The position numbers were made by a program, and so were the translations under genes. Shown here piece by piece: positions 1 to 7,816 of a stretch of DNA of 46,496 nucleotides. This DNA comes from Paraburkholderia solisilvae. GTDB lineage: Bacteria; Pseudomonadota; Gammaproteobacteria; Burkholderiales; Burkholderiaceae. Position 1 is the stretch's first letter, and every line of letters starts with the position of its first letter. The notes under the pieces are model-generated. The model did not search any database. It saw only the letters and a program-made list of their open reading frames with translations, and was not told the DNA's origin. The stretch is from contig NZ_CADIKF010000057.1 of assembly GCF_902859875.1 (NCBI RefSeq), forward strand, positions 1 through 46,496, given 5' to 3'.

Positions 1-452
1 CCTGGCGCGGCGCCGGGCGCCGCATGGGGCGCCGGCGGCCGGCGCAGCGCGCGCCGGATGCCGCCGAGCACCGCACCGATCACAAAGAGCGTCGCCGCCG
101 GCACGACCCAGTAGCCGACGAACGCGTGCCACAGGTAAGACGCGAGCGTTTTGCGGCGCAGGTTGTATTCATCGATCGCTTCCTGCTGGCGCGGCGCGTT
201 GGCGGCCAGCACGTCGGCCGGGCAGCCGGCGGCGCGCGCATCGTCAGGCGTGCCGCGGCAGCGGGCCGGCGCACCGGCCGCGCGTTGCGCGTCGCTGAAC
301 TGCCAGCTGGTCAGCGCGTTGTTGAGGTCGACCCGGTTATAGGCCATCTCTTCCTGAATCTCGCGCACCGCGACGATGCCCACCGGCACCGACCAGAAAA
401 TGATCGTGATGAGCCAGCGGCGCAGCCAGCGATTCTTGTGTCTCCCAACCAT
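1..452 (-). CDS. Hypothetical two-span membrane protein, 3' end cut by the window edge
   Basis: Read on the minus strand, an ATG at 452 opens a frame that stays open to base 1, so the C-terminus lies outside the window. The protein begins MVGRHKNRWLRRW and goes straight into a hydrophobic span (about residues 13-30, ITIIFWSVPVGIVAV). A soluble loop follows (about 31-105) with two cysteines (PARCRG and AAGCPAD). A second span (about 112-132, VGYWVVPAATLFVIGAVLG) is followed by an Arg/Pro/Ala-rich tail. The basic N-terminus and two-span layout suggest an inner-membrane protein with a periplasmic loop. I recognise no family and can infer no function. The plus-strand frame over the same bases is an Arg/His-rich shadow. 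Confidence 0.6.
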   Translation of the reverse strand, partial: MVGRHKNRWLRRWLITIIFWSVPVGIVAVREIQEEMAYNRVDLNNALTSWQFSDAQRAAGAPARCRGTPDDARAAGCPADVLAANAPRQQEAIDEYNLRRKTLASYLWHAFVGYWVVPAATLFVIGAVLGGIRRALRRPPAPHAAPGAAP

Positions 453-963
453 TCGTGCCTCCGTGCATGCTCTTTGGCATCAACGACAAGCCGGCGGCCC
501 TGGTGGTGTATCGATTGTTCTTGTATTGCGCGGTGTGGGCCGTCTGTGCCGCCATCATAGAAGAAAACGGTTCCGGCGCAATTCGCTGATACGCGAATGG
601 GCAAACCCGCCGCGCCATCGAGGCGGCCGTGGCGAGCGCAACAGAGCGGAAAGCGGGACGGCGTGCGGGACAAGTGCGCATTCGCGATGCAGCGCACGGA
701 TATAGCCGACACCCGCGCGCGCGTCGGGTCGCGGATGGTTGACGACGCAACGAGCATCGCATCGCGCGTCGTGTGCGGTGTCAGCGGTGGCGAAAGTGGC
801 GATGCTGACGTCGAGCAGACGGGATCGCGCGTCGACGCCAGCAGGCAGCAAAGCGCGCTCGCCATCGAACGCGCATGCGAAAGAACCCGGCGCGCGGCTA
901 TGCAAACTGATGCAAACGGGATGCGATCCCGACGCGCGCCCGTCCGGTAGGAACGCGAACGGC
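453..963. other. Gap with no convincing gene
   Basis: About 510 bp between two minus-strand genes. Short frames on both strands are Arg/Ala/Ser-rich shadows without ribosome-binding sites. The only structure I see is a small inverted repeat at 917-931 (CGGGAT, 3-nt loop, ATCCCG), followed on the minus strand by TTTGC. It lies just beyond the PsiF gene's stop and could be a weak terminator for it. Confidence 0.4.
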
Positions 964-1260
964 TTAGCCCTTGTTGCTCAGGCAGGTCTTCATGAACGCC
1001 TTGCGGTCGTCGCCTTTCTTGTCGGCCGCTTGCGTGTTGCAAGCCTTCATCTTTTCCTGCTGCGTCATCGGCGCCGATGCGGCCATTGCCGACGATGCGG
1101 ACAGGCAGTTCTTCATGAACGCCTTGCGGTCATCGCCTTTCTTGTCGCCGGCCTGCTTGTTGCACATCGTCATTTTGCTCTGCTGGCTATTTTCGGCGAA
1201 GGCCGGGGCCGCGAGCAGTCCGCCGAGCACGAGTGCGGCGATTGCGGATTGGATCTTCAT
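964..1260 (-). CDS. PsiF-repeat periplasmic protein
   Basis: This 98-residue protein starts at the ATG at 1260. It has a clear signal peptide (MKIQSAIAALVLGGLLAAP, then AFA-E as the likely cleavage site). Two PsiF repeats follow. Each has a short Cys-containing helix (MTMCNKQAGDKKGDDRKAFM, then KNCLS; and MKACNTQAADKKGDDRKAFM, then KTCLS), so each repeat has the paired-Cys spacing of the family. The E. coli founder, psiF, is induced by phosphate starvation, but its biochemical role is unknown. I see no Pho box by eye and no operon partner. The family call is firm; the function is not. Confidence 0.9.
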   Translation of the reverse strand: MKIQSAIAALVLGGLLAAPAFAENSQQSKMTMCNKQAGDKKGDDRKAFMKNCLSASSAMAASAPMTQQEKMKACNTQAADKKGDDRKAFMKTCLSNKG

Positions 1261-1568
1261 GGGACACTCCAAGTTAGCGTTATTCGTCGTTGTTCGATCC
1301 GGTGCCAAAGCGTCCGGCTTGTCTGCTACACCATCGTATTGAATGGTAATTGTCAGAACGGGCCGGCGGGGGCGCCGGTTGACCGTGACGTGCGCGGGCG
1401 GGGCAGGTATTTCCCTGGGTGTGCGCGTCGTGGCGCATGATGTATCGCAGCAGAAGCCGAGGGCGGGCCGCCTGCCGCGGGCCGCGCGAACGGATTTCGC
1501 GTGCCGGTGCGGCAGGCGCGCCACGTCAGCGTGCTGCTGAAGTGGCGCGTCAACCACGGAGGATCGCG
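1261..1568. other. Divergent upstream region of the PsiF and YciI genes
   Basis: This 308-bp region separates two divergently transcribed genes and must hold both promoters. It is AT-richer close to the PsiF start (about 1265-1350). I see no confident -35/-10 pair or operator. Open frames across it are shadows. Confidence 0.4.
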
Positions 1569-1865
1569 ATGCACTATCTGTTGATGTACGACCTCGTCGA
1601 TGACTATCTCGAGCGGCGCGGCGAGTTTCGCACCGCGCATCTGAAGCTCGCGTGGGAGTCAGTCGCACGCGGCGAACTGCAACTGGCCGGCGCGCTCGCG
1701 GAACCGGCCGACCTCGCGGTGCTGCTCTTCAAAGGTTCATCGACGCAACCCGCTGAAGACTTCGCGCGAGCCGATCCGTATGTGCGCGCGGGGCTCGTCA
1801 AACGCTGGCGCGTGCGTCCCTGGACGACGGTGGTGGGTGACGACGCGGCGAAGCCGATGCGCTGA
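1569..1865 (+). CDS. YciI-like family protein
   Basis: This 98-residue protein starts at the ATG at 1569, with a GGAGG-like site about 8 nt upstream. It begins MHYLLMYDLVDDYLERRGEF. It keeps the features of the YciI/DUF1330-like ferredoxin fold: a hydrophobic first strand, a central strand AVLLFKGSS, and the acidic A-x-x-F-A-R-A-DPYVRAGLV motif (about residues 62-77) where the family usually has FxxxDPY. The C-terminus (VKRWRVRPWTTVVG) is also typical. YciI-like proteins are small cytosolic enzymes or accessory proteins of poorly defined chemistry. The gene appears to be a single transcription unit. Confidence 0.85.
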   Translation: MHYLLMYDLVDDYLERRGEFRTAHLKLAWESVARGELQLAGALAEPADLAVLLFKGSSTQPAEDFARADPYVRAGLVKRWRVRPWTTVVGDDAAKPMR

Positions 1866-2402
1866 TCGCGCATGACGCGCGCGGCCCGTGTACGCGCACG
1901 GGCCGGCGGCAACCACGCGACCGTATGAATCACGCAACGCATGCCAACTGAAGGGTGGGCATTTGCATGCGATGCGGCTTGTGCGGCGAATCGCGCGGAG
2001 GTTTGCATAAGCGAATCGCGCTCGCGTTAAAACGGCTTTGAGCAAGTCACAAAGCGCGTGTTCGCCGCAACAGAATGCACGACGTTTACGTGACAAAAAC
2101 GATCAAAACAACCCAGCAAACAGGACAAGTTTGTTTCCATCCGTAACACTTGCCCACGTCGCATTCACGCAAACCCTGGTAATGGTATGCTTCGTGCACA
2201 AATTCTCCCATGCATGAGTGAGACCACGTTCTGTGCGCGGTAATTGGGAAAACACGCACTGACGCAGTGCTGCGCGGCGCGATTTCTTCGCAATCCGGCC
2301 GGAACGGAAAACATATTGTGCAACCGGGGGCGCTTACACGAACCACCAGAAGTTCGTGACGGCCCAAAGCCGCGGCCTGGCCTGGCCCGCGTGGAGAAAT
2401 GC
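1866..2402. other. Long upstream region of the transposase-like gene
   Basis: This 537-bp region is non-coding as far as I can see. It contains an unusually AT-rich stretch for this genome (about 2025-2235) with runs such as GACAAAAACGATCAAAAC. It probably carries the promoter of the gene starting at 2403 and would be a candidate for nucleoid-protein binding. I could not pick a confident -35/-10 pair. Confidence 0.4.
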
Positions 2403-3797
2403 ATGTTTTTCGATGAGCTAAGCAATGACGAATGGGCAAGGCTAGCCGCGCTCGTTTCCGATGAGCCAGCCGTCCGGTTGAATCGCCGTGGACGGCCGCG
2501 CGCCGAACCACGCATCGTCGCCAACGCCGTGCTGTGGATTCTCACCACAGGCGAGCCCTGGTCGAAACTGCCTGGACGTTATCCGTCCGGCCCGACCTGC
2601 CGCCGCCGCTTTGAAGAATGGCAGGCGAACGGCACCCTGATCGAAATGGTCCGCCTGTTGTCCGAGACCGGCCGCACGTTCGCGTATATCCCTGAACCGG
2701 CGCCGCCTGCGAGCGCGGCGAAACCGTCGCCGGAAGTCGAGCCGCCGAAGCCGCGCGACGACACCGTGCGTGGCGTGTTCTGGAAGAGCCCGGAATCATG
2801 GCAAACGGCGCCGGGTCCATCCTGCGTCTCGAACGGCTGGCGTCCGCTTGGCGCGATGGCTGACATCACGCGCCAACTCGCGGGTGAGATCGACGCGGAG
2901 TCGGTCGCCAACGAAATCGTGCCCGCAGCCGATATTGAAGATACCGAAGCGAACGCGCGCGAAGCGAAGCTGGCCGGCGGCGCGCAACACGCGTTGCATG
3001 ATGCACGCGACGCCGCGGCCGATGCGGCGTACGGCGGTCATTCCGCTCATGCGGCGCATGCGTTCGACGGGCAAGCCGGGGACGCGTCGCATGCCGCTGC
3101 CGGGCATGGTCACGCACAGGGGCACGAGGACTGTCACACGCCGCTGTGGATGAATCTCGCGATGCCCGACGGCGCGCAGTTCGACGACGCACGCGGCTAT
3201 GTGATCTACGTGGCCGCGGAGCGCGTGGCGAGCGCAATGTATCGTGCGTGGGCGGAGATCATGAAAGACGGGCGGCGCGTCGAACGCTCCGGGCTGATCG
3301 GTCCGCGTTTCGACGATCCGCAAGCGGCGCGTCAGTTCGCACTCGATTGGGCGGCCGACTGGATCGATCGCGAATGCGGCATCACGCAAGGCGGATTCGC
3401 GATGGATGCCCAAAGCCATGCCGCGGCGGCGCAACGCGCAACTGTGAAGTCGTATGCCACCATGTCGGCGCCGGCGGGGGAACAGCAGGCGGCCGGGCAG
3501 CAGCCGGCACACGCCGCGCAAACCGCACACACGCCTGTCACGCGGCCAATGCCGGAATCGGCGGCGGCGAAGAGCGCGCTGCCGGCTGCCGCGGGCAATC
3601 GCAACAACGGCAGCAATGGCAGCAACGGCAATGGCAACGCGCAGCAAACGGGCGCCGCGTCGTACCCGCAGCATGCGAACGCGCATCATCGTCTGCAGTT
3701 GCGTCGCTATCCGGGCGACAGCGGCGCCGCGGCTGCCGACAACAAGTCGTCGGACCGCTTTCCGCCCACGCGCAAACTTCTTTCGCACGTGCGCTGA
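2403..3797 (+). CDS. Transposase-derived DNA-binding protein without a catalytic domain, next to the EPS locus
   Basis: The protein has 464 residues. I chose the ATG at 2403 because GGAG lies 7 nt upstream and the recognisable domain starts at once; the frame is open further upstream but not coding-like. Residues about 1-90 (LSNDEWARLAALV, RRGRPRAEPRIVANAVLWIL, TTGEPWSKLPGRY) match the N-terminal helix-turn-helix of IS5-family transposases (DUF4096-like). The DDE nuclease domain that should follow is absent. Instead there is a Pro-rich linker (about 92-115), a His/Ala-rich stretch (about 190-245), a folded-looking region (about 248-330, LWMNLAMPDGAQFDDARGY onward) and an Asn/Gly/Ser-rich tail. 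There are no terminal inverted repeats. I infer a domesticated transposase acting as a DNA-binding protein, perhaps on the adjacent bce locus. Regulation of EPS is not shown by the sequence. Confidence 0.75.
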   Translation: MFFDELSNDEWARLAALVSDEPAVRLNRRGRPRAEPRIVANAVLWILTTGEPWSKLPGRYPSGPTCRRRFEEWQANGTLIEMVRLLSETGRTFAYIPEPAPPASAAKPSPEVEPPKPRDDTVRGVFWKSPESWQTAPGPSCVSNGWRPLGAMADITRQLAGEIDAESVANEIVPAADIEDTEANAREAKLAGGAQHALHDARDAAADAAYGGHSAHAAHAFDGQAGDASHAAAGHGHAQGHEDCHTPLWMNLAMPDGAQFDDARGYVIYVAAERVASAMYRAWAEIMKDGRRVERSGLIGPRFDDPQAARQFALDWAADWIDRECGITQGGFAMDAQSHAAAAQRATVKSYATMSAPAGEQQAAGQQPAHAAQTAHTPVTRPMPESAAAKSALPAAAGNRNNGSNGSNGNGNAQQTGAASYPQHANAHHRLQLRRYPGDSGAAAADNKSSDRFPPTRKLLSHVR

Positions 3798-4146
3798 ACA
3801 CGAATGCCGAGTGTGATCGCCGGAGAAAATCGCGGTTGAAAATCCGCGCTGGAAACGCGTGCTTGAAACCAGGTTTGAAACCCGAGTTTGGGTCTCGAGT
3901 TGAATCTGACTGGATTCATCGCGCAGATGCGGAGTCGCTGCGGCTGAGATCGTTCGAGTGTGTGCTGTGCGCCTTCAGTGCGCACACACACAACACAGGA
4001 TGAACGGCGCACATCCACGATGTCGTGCTGTGCCCGGCGAGCACGAACCAGATAGACGGCCAAACCCGGCGGCAACGCGCCGCCGGTCATCGCGAAGCAG
4101 GCATCCGGGCGAGACGCTCGATGCCCGCCTCTCGCACCCGGAACGC
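3798..4146. other. Convergent gap between the transposase-like gene and bceA
   Basis: This 349-bp gap lies between two converging genes. From 3826 to 3910 a loose, imperfect repetition of TTGAAA/TTTGAAACC-like words is visible, and 3979-3997 is CA-dinucleotide-rich. No strong terminator hairpin with a T-run stands out. No gene is apparent. Confidence 0.35.
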
Positions 4147-5685
4147 TTAACGCCTACCGTACGTATCGTCGAAGCGAACGATATCGTCTTCGCCGAGATA
4201 CGAACCCGACTGCACCTCGATGATTTCGAGCGGCATCTTGCCCGGATTTTCGAGGCGGTGCGTGACGCCGAGCGGGATATACGCCGATTCGTTTTCCGAC
4301 ACGATAAATCGCTCTTCGCCGCGCGTGACGAGCGCAGTGCCGCGCACGACAATCCAGTGCTCCGCGCGATGATGGTGCATCTGCAGCGACAGTTGCGCAC
4401 CCGGCTTCACGACAATGCGCTTCACCTGGAAGCGTTCGCCGATATCGACCGAATCGTAATGCCCCCACGGCCGATGCACCTTGCGGTGGTTGGTCGCCTC
4501 GGCGCCGCGCTCGCTGCGAATCCGGCTGACCACCTTCTTCACGTCCTGCACACGCGATTTGTCGGCGACCAGAATCGCGTCGTCCGTTTCGACGACCACC
4601 AGATCATGCGTGCCGACGCAGGCGATCAGGCGGCCTTCCGAATGCGCGAAGGTCGATTCGGCGCCTTCGAACATCACGCGGCCGCGGCCGACGTTATCGG
4701 CGTCGTCCTTCGGCAGGATCTGCCAGATCGCGTCCCATGAGCCGACGTCGGACCAGCCGGCCGTGAGCGGCACGACGACGCCGCTTGCCACCGCCGTATC
4801 GCCGCCGAGCTGCTCCATCACCGCATAGTCGATCGAGTTCGACGGGCAATTCGCAAATGCGTCGCGCTGCAGCCGGAAAAAGTCGCCGTCCGAGCTGCCG
4901 CCCGCATGGGCGGCGACGCACGCATCATAGATTGCCGGATGGAAGTGCTTGATGGCCTTCAGCCACGTCGACGCACGCGTGATGAAGATGCCGCTGTTCC
5001 ACCAGTATTCCTGCGATTCGACGTAGCGCTGCGCGAGCTCGAGATGCGGCTTCTCGACAAAGCGCTCGAGCCGGCGCGCGCCGCCCGCGCCTACGCCTTC
5101 GCCCGTTGCGGCCGGCATCGGCGCGCCGATGCGGATATAGCCATAACCCGTTTCCGCGCGCGCCGGCACGACGCCCATCGTCACGATATGACCGGCCGCC
5201 GCGTATTGCACGCCGGCGGCGACTGCCGCCTGAAAGCCGGCGTGATCGGCCACCGCGTGATCCGCGGGCATCACGACCATGATGCTGTCTTCATCCTGCG
5301 CTGCCACCGACAACGCGGCAACCGTCAGCGCGGGCGCCGTGTCGCGGCCGACCGGCTCGAGCATGAGGCGGCTCGCCTTGCCGGTCACGCGCAGTTGTTC
5401 GGCTGTCGTGAAGCGATGCTCCTCGTTACATACCACCACCAGCTGCTCGGCCACCGGATAGCCGGCGTCGAGCGCATCGAGACGCCGGGTCGTCGACTGC
5501 AGCAGCGAATCTTCGCCGAGCAGGCCGATCAACTGCTTGGGGTGCTGCTCGCGCGACATCGGCCACAACCGCGTGCCGGAGCCACCGGCCAGAATCACTG
5601 GCTGGATCTTGAGCTTGACGGACAGCGGCGCGGAAAACGCGGGCCGGGATTGGACGGCGGTTGATGCCGTACCGAGAGCACTCAT
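4147..5685 (-). CDS. bceA: Bifunctional mannose-1-phosphate guanylyltransferase / mannose-6-phosphate isomerase
   Basis: This 512-residue type II phosphomannose isomerase makes GDP-mannose, the precursor of the mannose and rhamnose of cepacian. The N-terminal nucleotidyltransferase domain has the signature GGSGTRLWPMSREQHPKQ (about 34-51), the VMPADHA strand and the FVEKP substrate-binding motif (about 212). The C-terminal cupin isomerase domain carries HRPWGHYDS and the metal-binding QMHHHRAEHW (about 435-444). The ATG at 5685 has GAGGAG 6 nt upstream. About 25 residues precede the catalytic core, a little longer than usual. It is transcribed away from bceB across a 545-bp control region, as in the known bce-I layout, and reads into the transposase-like gene. 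Confidence 0.95.
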   Translation of the reverse strand: MSALGTASTAVQSRPAFSAPLSVKLKIQPVILAGGSGTRLWPMSREQHPKQLIGLLGEDSLLQSTTRRLDALDAGYPVAEQLVVVCNEEHRFTTAEQLRVTGKASRLMLEPVGRDTAPALTVAALSVAAQDEDSIMVVMPADHAVADHAGFQAAVAAGVQYAAAGHIVTMGVVPARAETGYGYIRIGAPMPAATGEGVGAGGARRLERFVEKPHLELAQRYVESQEYWWNSGIFITRASTWLKAIKHFHPAIYDACVAAHAGGSSDGDFFRLQRDAFANCPSNSIDYAVMEQLGGDTAVASGVVVPLTAGWSDVGSWDAIWQILPKDDADNVGRGRVMFEGAESTFAHSEGRLIACVGTHDLVVVETDDAILVADKSRVQDVKKVVSRIRSERGAEATNHRKVHRPWGHYDSVDIGERFQVKRIVVKPGAQLSLQMHHHRAEHWIVVRGTALVTRGEERFIVSENESAYIPLGVTHRLENPGKMPLEIIEVQSGSYLGEDDIVRFDDTYGRR

Positions 5686-6230
5686 GGTTAACTCCTCGAG
5701 CAGGGGTGAGTGCTTCGAGTTTTAGCACGTCTTAATTGCTCAATAAAATTTCGCATAATTCTATGAGAATTTTTCTAGAAATTTTCCCCATTGAATTGCG
5801 ATAGATTTAAGTCACGAGAACTTAAAAAATCAGATAAATATGAGCATTGAGAAATGGCCGGATTCAGTTCTCATACGAATCCGAACTGCATGAATACAAC
5901 AACGCGCGGACGGGTTGGTGAAAGTACTGTAAGAAACGCGCAGAAGTCCGTGCCGATTACGCTGGAAATGCATTTCCAGGCGCCGGAAAAGGTAAATCTT
6001 GCTGAATAAATTCTGAAAAAATCGGGCAATGCTTACCGATACAAATTGTTTTTTTTAGGAGCTTGCGGCGCGAATTTTAATGCTCCTTTATTCACACTAG
6101 TACGAGGGTATTCACTTAATCGCCAGTGCCATTCCCGCGCGATAAATATAGCCGCCCGACCGGTTGACATAGCGGACCGCAAGGTCGGCCGTTATGGCCC
6201 GAATCAGATTGTTCAACGAGGTGCAGCAGC
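5686..6230. promoter_or_regulatory. Divergent bceA/bceB control region
   Basis: These 545 bp separate the two divergent arms of the EPS locus and are far more AT-rich than their surroundings, especially 5725-5850 and 5990-6120. They hold an 18-bp perfect palindrome (5962-5979), a shorter one (TTTCTAGAAA, 5772-5781), a T8 run near 6049-6056, and a TTGACA hexamer at 6164-6169 that lacks a well-spaced -10. GAGG about 9 nt before the bceB start is its likely ribosome-binding site. I looked for a JUMPstart/ops element (RfaH target) and for sigma-54 -24/-12 boxes and saw neither. Long untranslated leaders are likely for both genes. Promoter positions are not resolved. Confidence 0.65.
5962..5979. 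promoter_or_regulatory. 18-bp perfect palindrome, candidate operator of the EPS locus
   Basis: CTGGAAATG at 5962-5970 is followed at once by its exact reverse complement CATTTCCAG at 5971-5979. With no loop and no T-run it is not a terminator. It has the form of a binding site for a dimeric regulator, near the middle of the divergent bceA/bceB region. The regulator is unknown; the DNA-binding protein encoded at 2403-3797 is one guess. Confidence 0.5.
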
Positions 6231-7655
6231 ATGCTGAGCGTTCTATCGAGAATCATCGACATTGCGATGGTCGCCCTGGGCGCCATGATCGCGGCCGCGG
6301 TGCATGCGGGGCACTTCGCGTGGCTCGACGACATGCAAAGCATTTCGCTGACGGTCGACTGCCTGCTGATCGTGCTGTTTTTTCCCGCGCTCGGCATTTA
6401 TCAGTCGTGGCGCGGCAAGTCGCTGTACGACCTGCTGTGGCGTGTGACGTGCGGCTGGCTGCTGGTCGAAGTGACCGGCATTCTGATGAGTTTCAGCCTG
6501 CACCGCGCGGAACTGCTGTCGCGCCTGTGGCTCGGATTCTGGGCGGTGGCGAGCGTGCTGCTGCTGATCGTCTCGAAGACGCTCGTGCACACGGTGCTGA
6601 AGGGCTTGCGCCGCGAGGGCTTCAACCAGAAGGCGGTCGCCATCGTCGGCAGCGTGCCGTACGGCAAGTTTCTGGTCGAGCAGATCAGAAGCCGCCCGGA
6701 GGCGGGCTTCATGCCGCACATCATCTATACGGAAGACGGCGCGCATAACCGCCGCGAAGGCGATCCGCTCGACGACCCGCGCGCGACCGAACTCGGGCCG
6801 CACGATGTCGAAGGCGTGCCGGTCGAGCGCGACTTTGCGAGGCTCGTGCAGATGATGCGGCGCGACGCGGTGCGTGAATTGTGGATGGCGTTGCCGATGT
6901 CGAAGGAGCGCACGATTCATCGTTTCGTCACCGAGTTCCGCAACGATTTCGTGAATATCCGCTTTATTCCGGACGTGCGCAGCCTGACGCTTTTCAATCA
7001 GCCGATGGTCGATCTGCTCGGCGTGCCGGCGATCAATCTCGCGGCCTCGCCGATCACCGATCTGCGCGTGCTGCCCAAGCGCGTGTTCGATCGCCTGTTC
7101 GCGCTGGCCGCGTTGACCGCGCTGTCGCCGCTGCTGGTCGTGATCGCGGTGCTCGTGAAGCTGTCGTCGCCGGGGCCGGTGTTTTTCCGGCAGAAGCGCA
7201 AGGGCATCGACGGCAACGAGTTCGAAATCTACAAGTTCCGCTCGATGAAGATGCACAAGGAAGAAGCCGGCAAGATCACCCAGGCGACGCGCCGCGACCC
7301 GCGCATCACGCCGGTCGGCGCCTTCCTGCGCCGCACGAGCCTCGACGAGCTGCCGCAGTTCATCAATGTGCTCAAGGGCGAGATGTCGGTGGTCGGGCCC
7401 CGCCCGCATGCGCTCGAGCACGACGACATCTACAAGGACCTGGTGCGCGGCTATATGCACCGCTACCGGATCAAGCCGGGTATCACCGGCTGGGCGCAGA
7501 TCAACGGTTACCGCGGCGAAACCGACCGCATCGAAAAGATGATGGGCCGCGTGAAGCTCGATCTGTATTACATGCAGCACTGGACGTTCTGGCTGGATAT
7601 GAAGATCGTCGTGCTGACTTTCTGGAAGGGTTTCGTCGGCAGCAATGCGTACTGA
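6231..7655 (+). CDS. bceB: Undecaprenyl-phosphate glucose-1-phosphate transferase (priming enzyme)
   Basis: This 474-residue polyprenyl-phosphate glycosylphosphotransferase starts at the ATG at 6231. It transfers glucose-1-phosphate from UDP-glucose to undecaprenyl phosphate, the first step of repeat-unit assembly at the inner membrane. Four N-terminal membrane segments (within about residues 5-125) precede a CoA-binding-like domain (about 135-260, with VAIVGSVPYGKFLV). A further membrane hairpin (about 290-315) leads into the bacterial sugar transferase domain (about 285-474). That domain contains KFRSMKMHKEE, RTSLDELPQFINVLKGEMS, VGPRP and the C-terminal YRIKPGITGWAQINGYRG. All expected catalytic signatures of the WcaJ/GumD class are present. 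It heads the plus-strand bce run. Confidence 0.95.
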   Translation: MLSVLSRIIDIAMVALGAMIAAAVHAGHFAWLDDMQSISLTVDCLLIVLFFPALGIYQSWRGKSLYDLLWRVTCGWLLVEVTGILMSFSLHRAELLSRLWLGFWAVASVLLLIVSKTLVHTVLKGLRREGFNQKAVAIVGSVPYGKFLVEQIRSRPEAGFMPHIIYTEDGAHNRREGDPLDDPRATELGPHDVEGVPVERDFARLVQMMRRDAVRELWMALPMSKERTIHRFVTEFRNDFVNIRFIPDVRSLTLFNQPMVDLLGVPAINLAASPITDLRVLPKRVFDRLFALAALTALSPLLVVIAVLVKLSSPGPVFFRQKRKGIDGNEFEIYKFRSMKMHKEEAGKITQATRRDPRITPVGAFLRRTSLDELPQFINVLKGEMSVVGPRPHALEHDDIYKDLVRGYMHRYRIKPGITGWAQINGYRGETDRIEKMMGRVKLDLYYMQHWTFWLDMKIVVLTFWKGFVGSNAY

Positions 7656-7677
7656 AAACGGCACTATGCCCGTGCGC

Positions 7678-7702
7678 GCCGGCGTCTTCAGCACACGCCG
7701 GC
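7678..7702 (+). terminator. Intercistronic hairpin after bceB
   Basis: GCCGGCGT (7678-7685) pairs exactly with ACGCCGGC (7695-7702) across a 9-nt loop, 22 nt after the bceB stop. No T-run follows directly, so full termination is unlikely. It may attenuate transcription or protect the upstream message. The following 110 bp before bceC are relatively T-rich (about 7750-7785) and could hold a separate promoter. Confidence 0.45.
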
Positions 7703-7816
7703 TTGCGTGAAGCGCGCCGCGCTTTCGCATGCATGCCGCGCACGCCAGTTCATGTTGTATTCGCTTTGTATTTTTTCGAGTCCCAGTCGACCACTCAATT
7801 TCCCGAGGTGTGATTC

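Noticed and set aside
2796..3788. A 330-codon minus-strand frame opposite the transposase-like gene.
   Set aside because: Arg-rich and repetitive, mirroring the low-complexity codons on the plus strand; the plus frame has the start site, motif and codon use.
2403..3797. Active insertion sequence.
   Set aside because: There is no DDE catalytic domain, no terminal inverted repeats or target duplication in the flanks, and the C-terminal two thirds are not transposase-like.
5686..6230. JUMPstart/ops element or sigma-54 promoter before bceB.
   Set aside because: No GGCGGTAG core or 39-bp JUMPstart-like sequence and no GG-N10-GC pair with proper flanks was found. TTGACA at 6164 lacks a -10 at 16-18 bp.
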